This document shows, piece by piece, positions 17,918-27,315 of a stretch of DNA of 64,000 bases (position 1 is its first letter; each line of letters begins with the position of its first letter). The notes below the pieces were generated by a model. It did not search any database and had not been told where the DNA came from. It saw only the letters and a list, made by a program, of their open reading frames with translations. The stretch lies in IMG/VR virus record IMGVR_UViG_3300025141_009413, positions 1 through 64,000 of that record. One strand, given 5' to 3'. This DNA comes from a virus. Made by a program: the position numbers and the translations under genes.

Positions 17918-19273
17918 ATGACAGACAGATTAAGTTCATACGGCTACAGTTTCCAGATAAAAGTCATAACGGCTTTATTAACTGATAAATCATTTTTACA
18001 GCAAATTTCTGATATAATATTACCTTCATATTTTGAAAGTGATGCTAATAATTGGATTGTTGAAACAATCTTACAGTACCATTTAGATTACAAAGCTTCT
18101 CCTTCATTAGAAGTAATGAAAGTAAAATTAGAAGAAGTTGACCATGAAGTATTAAAAACTCAAATAGTACAATATCTAAAAGACGCATGGAAATTTACAG
18201 AAGCAGATGATTTAGAGTTTATTAAACAACAAGCATTAGATTTTTGTAAAAACCAAGAAATTAAAAAGGCAATTTTATCTTCAGTTGATTTATTAAAAAA
18301 TGGAAGATATGAAGAAATAAAATCTAAAATTGATGGTGCATTAAAGGCCGGCGGAGATAAAGATATTGGGCATGATTATATGACTAGTATAGAAGAACGA
18401 TATACGGATTCAGTTAGAGATACAAAAGAAACCCCATGGGAAGTATTAAATGACTTAACAGATGGCGGTTTAGGTAAAGGAGAGTTAGCAGTATTTGTAG
18501 CTCCTGCAGGTATAGGAAAATCATGGGGATTGATCAATATCGGTGCACATGCAATAAAGAAGGGCATGACTGTATTACATTACACATTAGAACTTAATGA
18601 AGCATATGTAGGATTGAGATATGATTCTGTTGTAACAGGTATTGCTAATCAAAATCTTAAACATTATCAATCACAAGTAAAAGAAGATCTAGAAAAAATA
18701 GACGGTGAGTTAATCATCAAACATTATCCAACTAAATCAGTATCAGTAATAGGATTACGTAGTCATATAGAAAAATGTATAATGCAAGGTAAAAAACCAG
18801 ACATTATTATAGTTGATTATGCAGATTTATTACGAGGCCATGGACAAGAAAAACGTCATGAATTAGAAGGCATCTATGAAGACTTGCGAGGCATGGCAGG
18901 CGAATATGAAATACCGGTTTGGACAGCATCTCAAGCAAACAGATCAGCATTAGAAGAAGATGTTATTGATGCAAGTAAAATTGCTGAATCATATGGAAAA
19001 GTTATGGTAGCTGATTTCGTATTATCATTATCTAGAAAGGTAGCTGATAAATTGGCAGGTACTGGAAGGTGGCATGTTATTAAAAATAGGTTTGGTCCAG
19101 ATGGAATTACTTTACCAAGTAAAATGAACACATCAAATGGACAGATACATATTTATGCAGACACATCAGTGCAAGGAAAAGATGCACAGAAACAAATGGA
19201 TAATGGGGAAGAGTATACGAGAAAGATGTTAGCACGTAAATTCCAGGAAATTAGTAATGATGAATTTGAGTAA
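17918..19273 (+). CDS. Replicative DNA helicase (gp41/DnaB-like)
   Basis: 451 residues. An N-terminal helical domain (about 1-150) precedes the RecA-like motor. Walker A APAGIGKS lies near 195-202 and Walker B IIIVDYADLL near 297-306, with TASQANRSALEE and the SLSRK segment after it. This is the T4 gp41/DnaB family. It unwinds the fork as a hexamer. A terminator follows, closing the ssb-recA-nuclease-helicase unit. No primase is seen in the window. Confidence 0.9.
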   Translation: MTDRLSSYGYSFQIKVITALLTDKSFLQQISDIILPSYFESDANNWIVETILQYHLDYKASPSLEVMKVKLEEVDHEVLKTQIVQYLKDAWKFTEADDLEFIKQQALDFCKNQEIKKAILSSVDLLKNGRYEEIKSKIDGALKAGGDKDIGHDYMTSIEERYTDSVRDTKETPWEVLNDLTDGGLGKGELAVFVAPAGIGKSWGLINIGAHAIKKGMTVLHYTLELNEAYVGLRYDSVVTGIANQNLKHYQSQVKEDLEKIDGELIIKHYPTKSVSVIGLRSHIEKCIMQGKKPDIIIVDYADLLRGHGQEKRHELEGIYEDLRGMAGEYEIPVWTASQANRSALEEDVIDASKIAESYGKVMVADFVLSLSRKVADKLAGTGRWHVIKNRFGPDGITLPSKMNTSNGQIHIYADTSVQGKDAQKQMDNGEEYTRKMLARKFQEISNDEFE

Positions 19274-19295
19274 AAAGCATGAAAAAAAGTAACAA

Positions 19296-19322
19296 AACCC
19301 AGGTTGAGCATGCCCCGGGTTA
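19296..19322 (+). terminator. Probable terminator after helicase
   Basis: AAACCCAGG and CCCGGGTT can pair with one mismatch around a TTGAGCATGC-type loop, followed by an A/T-rich run. It lies 20 bases past the helicase stop. Confidence 0.55.
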
Positions 19323-19407
19323 TATATTTATATAAAAATTAATTGAATTTGTAACTCATACCGTTGCAAATTTTTTTGTCTATAAACATTAAAATAAAGG
19401 AAAGTCA

Positions 19408-21264
19408 ATGGAAATATCCAATAGAATTTTATCAGATATCACAGTTTATATGAAGTATGCTAAATATGTTCCAAAATTAAACAGACGTGAAACATGGGAT
19501 GAATTAGTTACGAGAAATATGAAAATGCATATTAAAAAATATCCAAAATTAAAAAAGGATATAGAACAAGTTTATAAATACGTGTATGATAAAAAAGTAC
19601 TCCCATCAATGAGATCATTGCAATTTGGAGGAAAACCTATTGAGATATCTCCTAATAGAGTTTATAATTGTGCTTATCTGCCAATTGATGATTGGAGAGC
19701 ATTTGGAGAAACAATGTTTTTATTATTAGGAGGAACTGGTGTTGGATATTCTGTACAGAAACACCATGTCGATCAGTTACCAGAAATAAGAAAACCTAAT
19801 CCTAATAGAACAAGAAGATTTTTAATTGCAGATTCTATCGAAGGGTGGGCAGATGCGGTTAAAGCATTAATGAAAACATATTTCACCGGTGGGTCTAAAT
19901 TAAGATTTGATTATTCAGATATCAGACCAAAAGGTTCAAGATTAGTTACATCAGGAGGAAAGGCTCCTGGACCTCAACCATTAAAAGAATGTTTGGTAAA
20001 AATCGAAGGCATATTATCAGAAATGAACGATGATGCAAAATTATCAACTATCCAAGTTCATGATATTGTATGTTATATTGCTGATGCAGTCTTAGCCGGC
20101 GGAATAAGAAGAGCAGCATTAATAAGTTTATTTAGTGCAGATGATAATGATATGATAAGTTGCAAAGCCGGCAAACAATATGATCTAAACCCACAAAGGA
20201 GTAGAGCAAACAATTCTGCAGTTTTGATGAGACATAAAATTACTAAAGAATTTTTTATGGACTTATGGAAAAGAATTGAAATAAGTAGAGCAGGAGAGCC
20301 TGGCGTATATTTTTCTAATGATAAAGATTGGGGAACTAATCCATGTTGTGAAATTGCTTTACGTCCTTATCAATTCTGTAACCTATGTGAAGTAAATGTT
20401 TCAAATATCAATTCACAAGAAGATTATAATAATAGAGTTAAGGCCGCCGCATTTATAGGAACATTACAAGCATCATATACAGATTTTCATTATTTAAGAC
20501 CAATATGGCAACGTACAACAGAAAAAGATGCTTTAATAGGAGTTTCAATGACTGGTATAGGTTCTGGAACAGTATTGGGATATGATATGAAAGAAGCAGC
20601 TAAATTAGTCAAAGAAGAAAATACGCGTGTTGCAGAACTGTTAGGAATAAATAAATCTGCAAGATGTACAACCGTTAAGCCTGCAGGAACAACTTCAATA
20701 ACATTAGGAACTTCATCAGGTATACATGCATGGCATAACGATTATTATATTAGAAGAATTAGAGTTGGTAAGAATGAAGCCATATATAAATATTTAGCAA
20801 AAAGACATCCAGAACTAATAGAAGATGAAGTGTATAGACCGCATGACACTGCAGTGATTTCAATACCACAAAAAGCTCCCGATGGTGCTATTATGAGAAC
20901 AGAGTCGCCATTTCAGTTATTAGAACGTGTTAAGAAAGTAGCACGAGAGTGGATAAGACCCGGTCATAGAGGAGGATCTAATACACATAATGTTTCGGCT
21001 ACAATTTCATTAAGAGATCATGAATGGGTTGCAGCTGGAGAATGGATGTGGGAAAATAAAACACATTATAATGGATTAGCAGTATTACCATTCTCAGGCG
21101 GAATATATGAACAGGCACCTTTTGAAGATATTTCTGAAGAAGAATATAACCGTTTATTTTCATATTTAAAAGATATTGATTTAACTAAAATTGTTGAATT
21201 AGAAGATGAAACGGATTTATCAGGAGAGCTAGCATGTGCTGGCGGAGCATGTGAGATAGTATAA
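19408..21264 (+). CDS. nrdJ: Adenosylcobalamin-dependent ribonucleotide reductase (class II)
   Basis: 618 residues. NCAYLPI near 86-92 holds one active-site Cys. LLGGTGVGYS is a nucleotide-site loop. NLCEVN near 326-331 carries the radical Cys and the Glu. KPAGTTSITLGTSSG is a conserved class II segment. The C-terminus ACAGGACEIV has the Cys pair that relays reducing power. A single-subunit enzyme with no small subunit nearby fits class II. It makes deoxynucleotides and depends on host B12. The start follows AAAGGAAAG. I saw no cobalamin riboswitch in the 134-base leader. Confidence 0.88.
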   Translation: MEISNRILSDITVYMKYAKYVPKLNRRETWDELVTRNMKMHIKKYPKLKKDIEQVYKYVYDKKVLPSMRSLQFGGKPIEISPNRVYNCAYLPIDDWRAFGETMFLLLGGTGVGYSVQKHHVDQLPEIRKPNPNRTRRFLIADSIEGWADAVKALMKTYFTGGSKLRFDYSDIRPKGSRLVTSGGKAPGPQPLKECLVKIEGILSEMNDDAKLSTIQVHDIVCYIADAVLAGGIRRAALISLFSADDNDMISCKAGKQYDLNPQRSRANNSAVLMRHKITKEFFMDLWKRIEISRAGEPGVYFSNDKDWGTNPCCEIALRPYQFCNLCEVNVSNINSQEDYNNRVKAAAFIGTLQASYTDFHYLRPIWQRTTEKDALIGVSMTGIGSGTVLGYDMKEAAKLVKEENTRVAELLGINKSARCTTVKPAGTTSITLGTSSGIHAWHNDYYIRRIRVGKNEAIYKYLAKRHPELIEDEVYRPHDTAVISIPQKAPDGAIMRTESPFQLLERVKKVAREWIRPGHRGGSNTHNVSATISLRDHEWVAAGEWMWENKTHYNGLAVLPFSGGIYEQAPFEDISEEEYNRLFSYLKDIDLTKIVELEDETDLSGELACAGGACEIV

Positions 21265-21328
21265 TGTGTTGGATCGAAAAATTATATTATGGGTTGCCAA
21301 TATAAATTGGAAAAAAGTTTCAAAAAGA

Positions 21329-21360
21329 TTTGGAATCGTGAGATATTATCCTTATATTTA
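21329..21360 (+). promoter_or_regulatory. Candidate promoter, TTxGGA / TTATAT class
   Basis: TTTGGAATCGTGAGA, then CCTTATATTTA, box starts 23 bases apart. It would drive the queD-queE-groES series. The TATATTTA portion fits the Bacteroidota TAnnTTTG pattern at seven of eight positions. Confidence 0.6.
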
Positions 21361-21385
21361 AGTATAAATTTAAAATTAGTTACAT

Positions 21386-21685
21386 ATGAAAAGCGCAGCT
21401 TACAAGTTCAAAGACGTTGATTTGGCAATAGACTTTAGAAGTCTACCACAACACGATCAAGAATATTTACGAACAATGTTTTATGAAACCGTCTTGAGTC
21501 GATCGGTTAAACATTCCGGAAAATCATTTAAAGAATATTATCCATATGCAGAAAACTTTACAATATTTAGTAATTTAGGTGATATGGTTGATACTATGTT
21601 AGAGTTTTCAAATCCATATGCTAATACAGCATCACATTTATTAAATGGCAAGAAATTTTACATGGCATGGACTTATGATGCATAA
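21386..21685 (+). CDS. Hypothetical protein
   Basis: 99 residues, with Tyr and Phe spread throughout (SFKEYYPYAENFTIF) and no Cys or obvious catalytic motif. It is first in the operon with queD and queE. The family is not recognised. Because it leads the deazaguanine gene cluster it may serve that pathway or regulate it, but the sequence shows nothing to decide. Confidence 0.55.
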   Translation: MKSAAYKFKDVDLAIDFRSLPQHDQEYLRTMFYETVLSRSVKHSGKSFKEYYPYAENFTIFSNLGDMVDTMLEFSNPYANTASHLLNGKKFYMAWTYDA

Positions 21686-21696
21686 AAAGGAAAAAA

Positions 21697-22176
21697 ATGG
21701 GTAAATTTCAATCAACTAAAATATTTGACAACTATTCAGTCGCAATACGTCAATGGAAGGCATCACACTCACACTGTGAATTGTTACATGGTTATGCTTT
21801 AAAATTTAAAGTATGGTTTGAATCTAATACACCAGATGATGAAAATGATGGTTTAGATGATATGAATTGGATTGTAGATTATGGTGGGTTTAAAGATAAG
21901 CCAATCGGCAACGGACTAAAAGATTGGATGAATCATATGTGGGACCATACCACATTAATTCAATCAAATGACCCATATCGGGATATATTTGAACAAATGG
22001 GACAAATGGGTCTATGCAAAGTACATTTTTTAGAAAAAATGGGTGCTGAATCTTGTGCTAAAATAGTTTATGACAAATTTAATGAAGTTCTATCCAAAAC
22101 AGATGCTGGAAGATGTAAGGTTGTTAAAGTAGAATGTTTTGAAAACGATAAAAACTCAAGTATATATTATGGATAA
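21697..22176 (+). CDS. queD: 6-carboxytetrahydropterin synthase (QueD)
   Basis: 159 residues. The N-terminal segment ASHSHCELLHGYALKFKVWF supplies the catalytic Cys and the His zinc ligands of the pterin synthase fold. NWIVDYGGFKD, MWDHTTLI and the AESCAKIVYDKF segment match the DxxDxG / LDH / E-x-n regions in diverged form. It converts dihydroneopterin triphosphate, made by FolE, to carboxytetrahydropterin, the second step to 7-deazaguanine. An AAAAGGAAAAAA site precedes it. queE overlaps its stop. Confidence 0.82.
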   Translation: MGKFQSTKIFDNYSVAIRQWKASHSHCELLHGYALKFKVWFESNTPDDENDGLDDMNWIVDYGGFKDKPIGNGLKDWMNHMWDHTTLIQSNDPYRDIFEQMGQMGLCKVHFLEKMGAESCAKIVYDKFNEVLSKTDAGRCKVVKVECFENDKNSSIYYG

Positions 22177-22978
22177 AAATATGGTAGTAAGTAGGAAATT
22201 TGGAGTATTAAAACGAATAAAAGATTACAATAAAACACTCCCAGTACTAGAACTTTATCGGTGTGTTCAAAGTGAAGGTTCTAGATTTGGAAGACCTACA
22301 ATAGCAGTAAGAACCACAGGATGTACTCATCGATGCTACTTTGGAGAAGGTGGATGGTGTGATAGTTGGTATACTTCTATTCATCCTGAAAAAGGCACAT
22401 TTACCTTTAATGATATTATTAAAATATATGATGAAAATCCTCATATAAAAGAAATGATGCTAACTGGAGGATCACCAACAATGCACTCAGCATTAGTAAA
22501 TGAAATAACATATTTTGCTAAAAAAAGAGGAATAATAGTTACAATTGAAACTGAAGGATCTCATTTTTTAGAAACTGATTATCCAATTGATTTAATATCT
22601 CTTTCACCGAAGTTTTCGAACTCAATTCCAAAACTAGGAGCAGTTACTCCGGGTGGGAAGGTGGTAGACGAAAGAATGATTAAACAACATAATAAGTATA
22701 GATTGAATTCAGATGCAATTTTTAAAACATTGTCATACCATAAAGATTATCATTATAAACCGGTGTGGGATGGTACTGTATCAAATTTAAAAGAAATAGA
22801 AGATTTTAGAGTCAAGATGAGTATTCCAAAACATAAAACATTTGTAATGCCAGCAGGAGATACAAGGAAACAATTAATACGAATGTATCCTATTGTGTTT
22901 GAAATGTGTGCCGAAGAAGGATACAATATGACTGGTAGAGATCATATAATAGCATTTAACACAGAAAGAGGAGTATAA
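22169..22978 (+). CDS. queE: 7-carboxy-7-deazaguanine synthase (QueE, radical SAM)
   Basis: I choose the ATG at 22169, which overlaps the queD stop as ATGGATAA; an upstream in-frame ATG at 22139 lies well inside queD. That gives 269 residues. TTGCTHRCYFGEGGWCD carries three Cys for the 4Fe-4S cluster with an enlarged spacing between the second and third (C-x3-C-x7-C). ELYRCVQSEG upstream and LTGGSPTMH downstream are typical of QueE. It makes 7-carboxy-7-deazaguanine. Spacing variants of the cluster loop are known in QueE. Confidence 0.85.
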   Translation: MDKNMVVSRKFGVLKRIKDYNKTLPVLELYRCVQSEGSRFGRPTIAVRTTGCTHRCYFGEGGWCDSWYTSIHPEKGTFTFNDIIKIYDENPHIKEMMLTGGSPTMHSALVNEITYFAKKRGIIVTIETEGSHFLETDYPIDLISLSPKFSNSIPKLGAVTPGGKVVDERMIKQHNKYRLNSDAIFKTLSYHKDYHYKPVWDGTVSNLKEIEDFRVKMSIPKHKTFVMPAGDTRKQLIRMYPIVFEMCAEEGYNMTGRDHIIAFNTERGV

Positions 22979-22980
22979 TT

Positions 22981-23280
22981 ATGAAAATGAAACCAATCGG
23001 AGATTTAATTTTATTAAAAGAACACGAAAAGAAAAATAAGACCAAATCTGGACTTATATTAACAAATGGCACAGATGGAGATTATGTACGTGCTGATGTA
23101 ATTGAAACTGGGGATGGTTTGTTTACTCAAACTGGGGATAGAATTCCAATGACAGTAAAACCAGGCGATACAGTTATGTTACATAAAAATCAAGCCGGTA
23201 GTAATAAACAAGTTAAAGTAGAAGAAGAAAATTATTTGTTAGTTCATGAATCTGAACTTGCAATGATTATAACCAAATAG
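22981..23280 (+). CDS. groES: GroES-like co-chaperonin
   Basis: 99 residues matching the Cpn10 fold: KPIGDLILLKEHEKK at the start, the mobile loop region KTKSGLIL near 21-28, KPGDTVMLHKNQAG near 61-74 and YLLVHESELAMI at the end. It is bacterial-like, more so than T4 gp31. It caps a chaperonin ring to fold phage proteins, probably the capsid protein. It is separated from the phage GroEL gene by about 9 kb and sits inside the deazaguanine cluster. Start is three bases after the queE stop. Confidence 0.85.
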   Translation: MKMKPIGDLILLKEHEKKNKTKSGLILTNGTDGDYVRADVIETGDGLFTQTGDRIPMTVKPGDTVMLHKNQAGSNKQVKVEEENYLLVHESELAMIITK

Positions 23281-23307
23281 CTCACACCATAAAATAGGAG
23301 AAAAATT

Positions 23308-23616
23308 ATGGAAACAATAATTACAGTTTTAGTCACATTATTTATTTGTGGGATTGCAATTGCGATCGCGCAGGTATATAAAAATTTACAGGGTAAAATT
23401 GCTGATTTGGAACGAGATGTACATAGAGAATTAACATGTATGTGTACAGACTCAGAAAAAGAGCATTCAACATTATTTAGAGAAATTGATATATTACAAC
23501 AAAAGTTGGAGAGTAATATTGATAGTAGATCTGATAAAATTATTAACAAATTTTCAGAACACGTCGCTGATTTATATAGAGTCCTAGACGATAAGATGGA
23601 CAAAATTAAAAAATAA
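23308..23616 (+). CDS. Membrane-anchored coiled-coil protein
   Basis: 102 residues. Residues about 3-22 form one hydrophobic membrane segment (IITVLVTLFICGIAIAIAQV), followed by an 80-residue charged helix with heptad-like spacing and two Cys at about 44-46. This layout suits an inner-membrane anchor with a soluble coiled coil, as in spanin-like, holin-regulating or replication-anchoring proteins. The context (replication cluster) does not settle the choice. AGGAGAAA precedes it. Confidence 0.5.
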   Translation: METIITVLVTLFICGIAIAIAQVYKNLQGKIADLERDVHRELTCMCTDSEKEHSTLFREIDILQQKLESNIDSRSDKIINKFSEHVADLYRVLDDKMDKIKK

Positions 23617-23635
23617 TTAAATAGTGTGTGAGTTA

Positions 23636-23669
23636 TTTGGTTTTTTGAAAAAAAATTCTTATATTAAAA
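23636..23669 (+). promoter_or_regulatory. Candidate promoter, TTxGGA / TTATAT class
   Basis: TTTGGTTTTTTGAAA, then TTCTTATATTAAAA, box starts 23 bases apart, immediately before folE. Confidence 0.55.
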
Positions 23670-23670
23670 T

Positions 23671-24345
23671 ATGACAACAAAGAAAAGTATTGAATTAGTT
23701 AAAGAAGGATTTGCAAATGGAGTAGCTCCAGGAGGTCCTTTATCAGAAAATGAAAAGCAAGATATGATAACTCTTGCTGCTAGACATTTTGGCCATTTTT
23801 TAGATGCACTTAAATGTGATTGGAGAAATGATCCAAATTCGAATGATACTCCTAGGCGAGTAGCTAAAGCATATATAAATGATTTATGGGCTGGTAGATA
23901 TAATGGAGCTCCAAATATTACTGCATTTCCTAGTGATGGTTATGATGGTATGGTTTTTGAGGGGGGTATTCCATTAACTTCAATGTGTTCACATCACCAC
24001 CAAACTATTATGGGTAAAGTCCATGTAGCATATATTCCGGGTGAAGATAGTAAAGTTATTGGATTAAGTAAATTAAATCGACTAGTAGAACATTTTGCTA
24101 GGCGAGGTGCAATACAAGAACAATTAACAGTAGCAGTACATAATGCCATTGGCACTATTATTAATGATAATAAAGGTGTGGCAGTTATGATTGATGCAAC
24201 TCATAATTGTGTACAGTGTAGGGGCGTTAAACATGGCGGTGCATCAATGAAAACAAGTAAGTTAACCGGTGCATTTAAACATGACAATGCAACTAGGTCT
24301 GAATTTTATGAATTTGTAAGAGGTTATGGAAATACTAATACCTGA
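23671..24345 (+). CDS. folE: GTP cyclohydrolase I
   Basis: 224 residues. CSHHHQ at about 106-111 and HNCVQCRGVKHGG near 170 provide the zinc ligands and catalytic His. NDTPRRVAKAYINDLW is the conserved N-terminal segment, and VIGLSKLNRLVEHFARR completes the family signature. It opens GTP to dihydroneopterin triphosphate, the entry to both folate and 7-deazaguanine. With queD and queE nearby, the latter is the likely use. The next gene starts inside its last seven codons. Confidence 0.92.
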   Translation: MTTKKSIELVKEGFANGVAPGGPLSENEKQDMITLAARHFGHFLDALKCDWRNDPNSNDTPRRVAKAYINDLWAGRYNGAPNITAFPSDGYDGMVFEGGIPLTSMCSHHHQTIMGKVHVAYIPGEDSKVIGLSKLNRLVEHFARRGAIQEQLTVAVHNAIGTIINDNKGVAVMIDATHNCVQCRGVKHGGASMKTSKLTGAFKHDNATRSEFYEFVRGYGNTNT

Positions 24346-24832
24346 GTATAAAATAGAACGACGTGTCAGAGCAATGGCACATAGATTATCTGAAGAACAT
24401 AAAGCTAGTGATAATTCCTTACCACCAGTAATGATTTGTGTATTAAATGGAGCATTTATGTTCTTTACAGATTTGGTTAAGGATATGGGAATTGATGTTC
24501 AAATTGATTTTATTAGAGCAAAATCATATGAAGGTAAAGACAATTCTGGTGGAGTTAAGATTACAAAACATTTAGATCTGGAATTGAAAGGTAAACGTGT
24601 TTATATCGTAGAGGACATAATTGACACCGGACAGACGATGATTGAAATATTACAACATGTAAATGATAAAATGCCAGCCGAAGTAAATATCGTTACACTG
24701 GTACAGCGTAAAGAAGCCAAAATGCCAATTGACCATTATTGTTTTGAAATTGATGAAGAATGGATAGTTGGATATGGATTAGATGATAATTCATTAAAAA
24801 GAAATTATAGAAACGTATATAAAATTAATTAA
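24326..24832 (+). CDS. hpt: Hypoxanthine/guanine phosphoribosyltransferase
   Basis: 168 residues. VYIVEDIIDTGQT at 92-104 is the PRPP-binding loop. LNGAFMFFTDLV near 40-51 and IDFIRAKSYEG near 60-70 match purine PRTases, and WIVGYGLDDN near the end holds the base-recognition Asp region. It joins free hypoxanthine or guanine to PRPP. It overlaps folE by 20 bases, so it is tightly coupled to the deazaguanine route. It may recycle guanine released by base exchange in DNA, or feed GTP to FolE. Both ideas are inference. Confidence 0.85.
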   Translation: MEILIPEYKIERRVRAMAHRLSEEHKASDNSLPPVMICVLNGAFMFFTDLVKDMGIDVQIDFIRAKSYEGKDNSGGVKITKHLDLELKGKRVYIVEDIIDTGQTMIEILQHVNDKMPAEVNIVTLVQRKEAKMPIDHYCFEIDEEWIVGYGLDDNSLKRNYRNVYKIN

Positions 24833-27315
24833 TGTATCAAGCAGTAGCGTACCACAAAAATAGTAATACAGTTCATATCTGGGATGATGAAAAAGGCCAT
24901 TTAAAAATAAAATACAAGCCATATGCTTATAAAAAATCTTCTTACGGAAAACATGTAGCATTAGATGGCCAACGCGTTGATAAGATATATAATTTCGATC
25001 GTGAAGAAAGAGGATTATATGAAGCAGATATTAACCCAGAAATGCGTACATTAATTGATATGTACAAAGAATCAGATGATGCAAGTACCGGACATAAAGT
25101 ATTAACAATAGATATAGAGGTTGATATATCTGATGGATTTCCGACTCCGGAAACAGCAGAACACGAAATAACATCTATCGCAATAAAAGATCATTTAGGT
25201 GATCAAAGATTTGTATGGATTTTAGATAAAGCTGGAGTTGTACAATCTACAACTAAAAATAATGTACAAATAATAAGTTGTGTAGATGAATATACATTAT
25301 TATCTAAATTTTTGATGACTTATTATGAAATACAACCTACTATTATAACTGGATGGAATATTGATTTCTTTGATATTCCATATCTTTATAATCGGATGGT
25401 CCAGGTATTAGGAGAATCTAAAGCCAGAACATTATCTCCGATTAAAGATGTAATTTGGTTGAAACATAGAAATAGGTATAGAATTTCTGGAGTGTCATGT
25501 TTAGATTATATGGCATTATATAAAAATTACACATATAATCAAGAATCTAGTTATTCATTGGAAGCAATTTCACAAAAAGAATTAGGTAAAGGTAAAATTA
25601 AGTATGATGGTTCATTAAATGATTTGTTAAGAGATGATATTGAAAAGTATATCGATTACAACATGAATGATGTTGATCTTGTAGTAGAGATAGATGAGAA
25701 AATGGGATTGATAGACTTAGCACGTAGTATTTGTCATAAAGGTCATGTTCCATATGAAGATTTTTTATTTCCTACGAGGTATTTAGATGGAGCAGCTATA
25801 ACTTATTTGAATAGATTAGACGTAGTTGCCCCTAGTCGAAAACATAGGAATTCTGACGAACCTTTAGATTTATTAGGAGCATATGTAAAGGCACCAAATC
25901 CCGGTAGATATAAATGGGTATATGACCTTGATTTAACATCATTGTATCCTAGTATCATTATGACACTTAACGTTTCACCAGAAACAAAAGTAACTAAATT
26001 AAGTAATTTTGATGGCCATAAATATATTAAGAATACCGGTACACATTATACAGATGAATGGAATGGTTGGGAAACTAGTCAGGATTTAAGAAAGTATCTA
26101 GAAGATAATGATTATTCTATTGCAGCAAATGGAGTTGTATATGATAAAACAATTAAAGGATTCTTGCCTTCAATTTTAGATAATTGGTTCAATGAACGTG
26201 TTGAATATAAAAATTTACGTAAAAAATATGAAAAAGAAGGAAATAATGCTAAAGCAGAATATTATGATAGAATGCAATTAGTTACAAAAATTCTTCTAAA
26301 TTCATTTTATGGAGTTCTTGGCAACCCCGGCTTTAGATTCTTTGACCCAGATAATGCAACAGCAATTACTAGTACGGGTCAGCAATTGATAAAATTCACA
26401 GCAGATATCGGAAACCAATTTTACACGAGAGAATTGGGAGAAAGAAAGGATTATTGTATTTATACTGATACAGATTCAACATTTTTCTCATCATTACCTT
26501 TAATTAAAAAAAGATATCCAGATTATAATATTTCTGATGAAAGTTGGATGGCTGATAAAACTATTGAAATAGCTGATGAGATGCAAAAGTTTATCAATAA
26601 TGCATATGATATATATGCTGAACGGTTTCATAATACTACTAAACATAGATTTGATATTAAACAAGAAAATGTTGCAAAAGCTGGTTTATGGATTGCTAAG
26701 AAAAGATATGCTCAATGGATAATCAATATTGAAGGCCATACTGTTTCAAAATTAGACGTAAAAGGATTAGATGTAGTTAGATCTTCCTTTCCACCATCAT
26801 TCAGAAAGTTTATGGCAGAGGTATTAGAAGATATGTTGAATGATATTGATAAACGCACATTAGATCAAAAGATATTAGATTTTAAAGAACATATGAAGAC
26901 ATTACCATTAATAGATGTAATGTTTCCGACAGGTGTAAAACATGTTACAAAATATGTAAGAAGAGGAGACAAGCCATTTACTCCTAGAATAAAAGGTACA
27001 CCAGTACATGTCAAATCAGCATTAAATTATAATGATATGTTAAGTCATTTAGGCTTAACCAAAAAATTTCAAGGAATAATTAATGGCGAAAAAATTAAAT
27101 GGACTTATTTACGCCCTAATGCAATGGGATTGGATACGATGGCATTGAAAGGGTTTGAAGATCCGAGGCAATTGGAAGAATTTGTTTCTAAAAATATTAA
27201 TTATGAAAAGGTATTTGAGTCAGCATTTGCAAATAAATTAGGAGATTTTTATAGTGCAATGAAATGGGGGTTAATTCCAAAAAATAATAATTTAGGAAAG
27301 TTTTTTGCATTTTAA
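24832..27315 (+). CDS. Replicative DNA polymerase, family B (gp43-like)
   Basis: 827 residues. Exonuclease motifs include IDIEVDIS near 94 and GWNIDFFDIPYLYNR near 183. Polymerase motif A is DLDLTSLYPS at about 365-374, motif B KILLNSFYGVLGN near 486, and motif C YTDTDS at 544-549. All catalytic Asp residues are present. This matches T4 gp43 with proofreading. The start overlaps the hpt stop (TAATG). The C-terminus (NLGKFFAF) fits a clamp-binding tail. Confidence 0.95.
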   Translation: MYQAVAYHKNSNTVHIWDDEKGHLKIKYKPYAYKKSSYGKHVALDGQRVDKIYNFDREERGLYEADINPEMRTLIDMYKESDDASTGHKVLTIDIEVDISDGFPTPETAEHEITSIAIKDHLGDQRFVWILDKAGVVQSTTKNNVQIISCVDEYTLLSKFLMTYYEIQPTIITGWNIDFFDIPYLYNRMVQVLGESKARTLSPIKDVIWLKHRNRYRISGVSCLDYMALYKNYTYNQESSYSLEAISQKELGKGKIKYDGSLNDLLRDDIEKYIDYNMNDVDLVVEIDEKMGLIDLARSICHKGHVPYEDFLFPTRYLDGAAITYLNRLDVVAPSRKHRNSDEPLDLLGAYVKAPNPGRYKWVYDLDLTSLYPSIIMTLNVSPETKVTKLSNFDGHKYIKNTGTHYTDEWNGWETSQDLRKYLEDNDYSIAANGVVYDKTIKGFLPSILDNWFNERVEYKNLRKKYEKEGNNAKAEYYDRMQLVTKILLNSFYGVLGNPGFRFFDPDNATAITSTGQQLIKFTADIGNQFYTRELGERKDYCIYTDTDSTFFSSLPLIKKRYPDYNISDESWMADKTIEIADEMQKFINNAYDIYAERFHNTTKHRFDIKQENVAKAGLWIAKKRYAQWIINIEGHTVSKLDVKGLDVVRSSFPPSFRKFMAEVLEDMLNDIDKRTLDQKILDFKEHMKTLPLIDVMFPTGVKHVTKYVRRGDKPFTPRIKGTPVHVKSALNYNDMLSHLGLTKKFQGIINGEKIKWTYLRPNAMGLDTMALKGFEDPRQLEEFVSKNINYEKVFESAFANKLGDFYSAMKWGLIPKNNNLGKFFAF

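Noticed and set aside
19274-19407. Cobalamin riboswitch before the B12-dependent reductase
   Set aside because: The region is short and AT-rich; apart from one hairpin no aptamer-like core was visible by eye.
23281-23632. CTCACAC and GTGTGAG flanking the membrane coiled-coil gene
   Set aside because: The seven-base inverted match is 345 bases apart, with no duplicated target site, so chance is the simplest reading.
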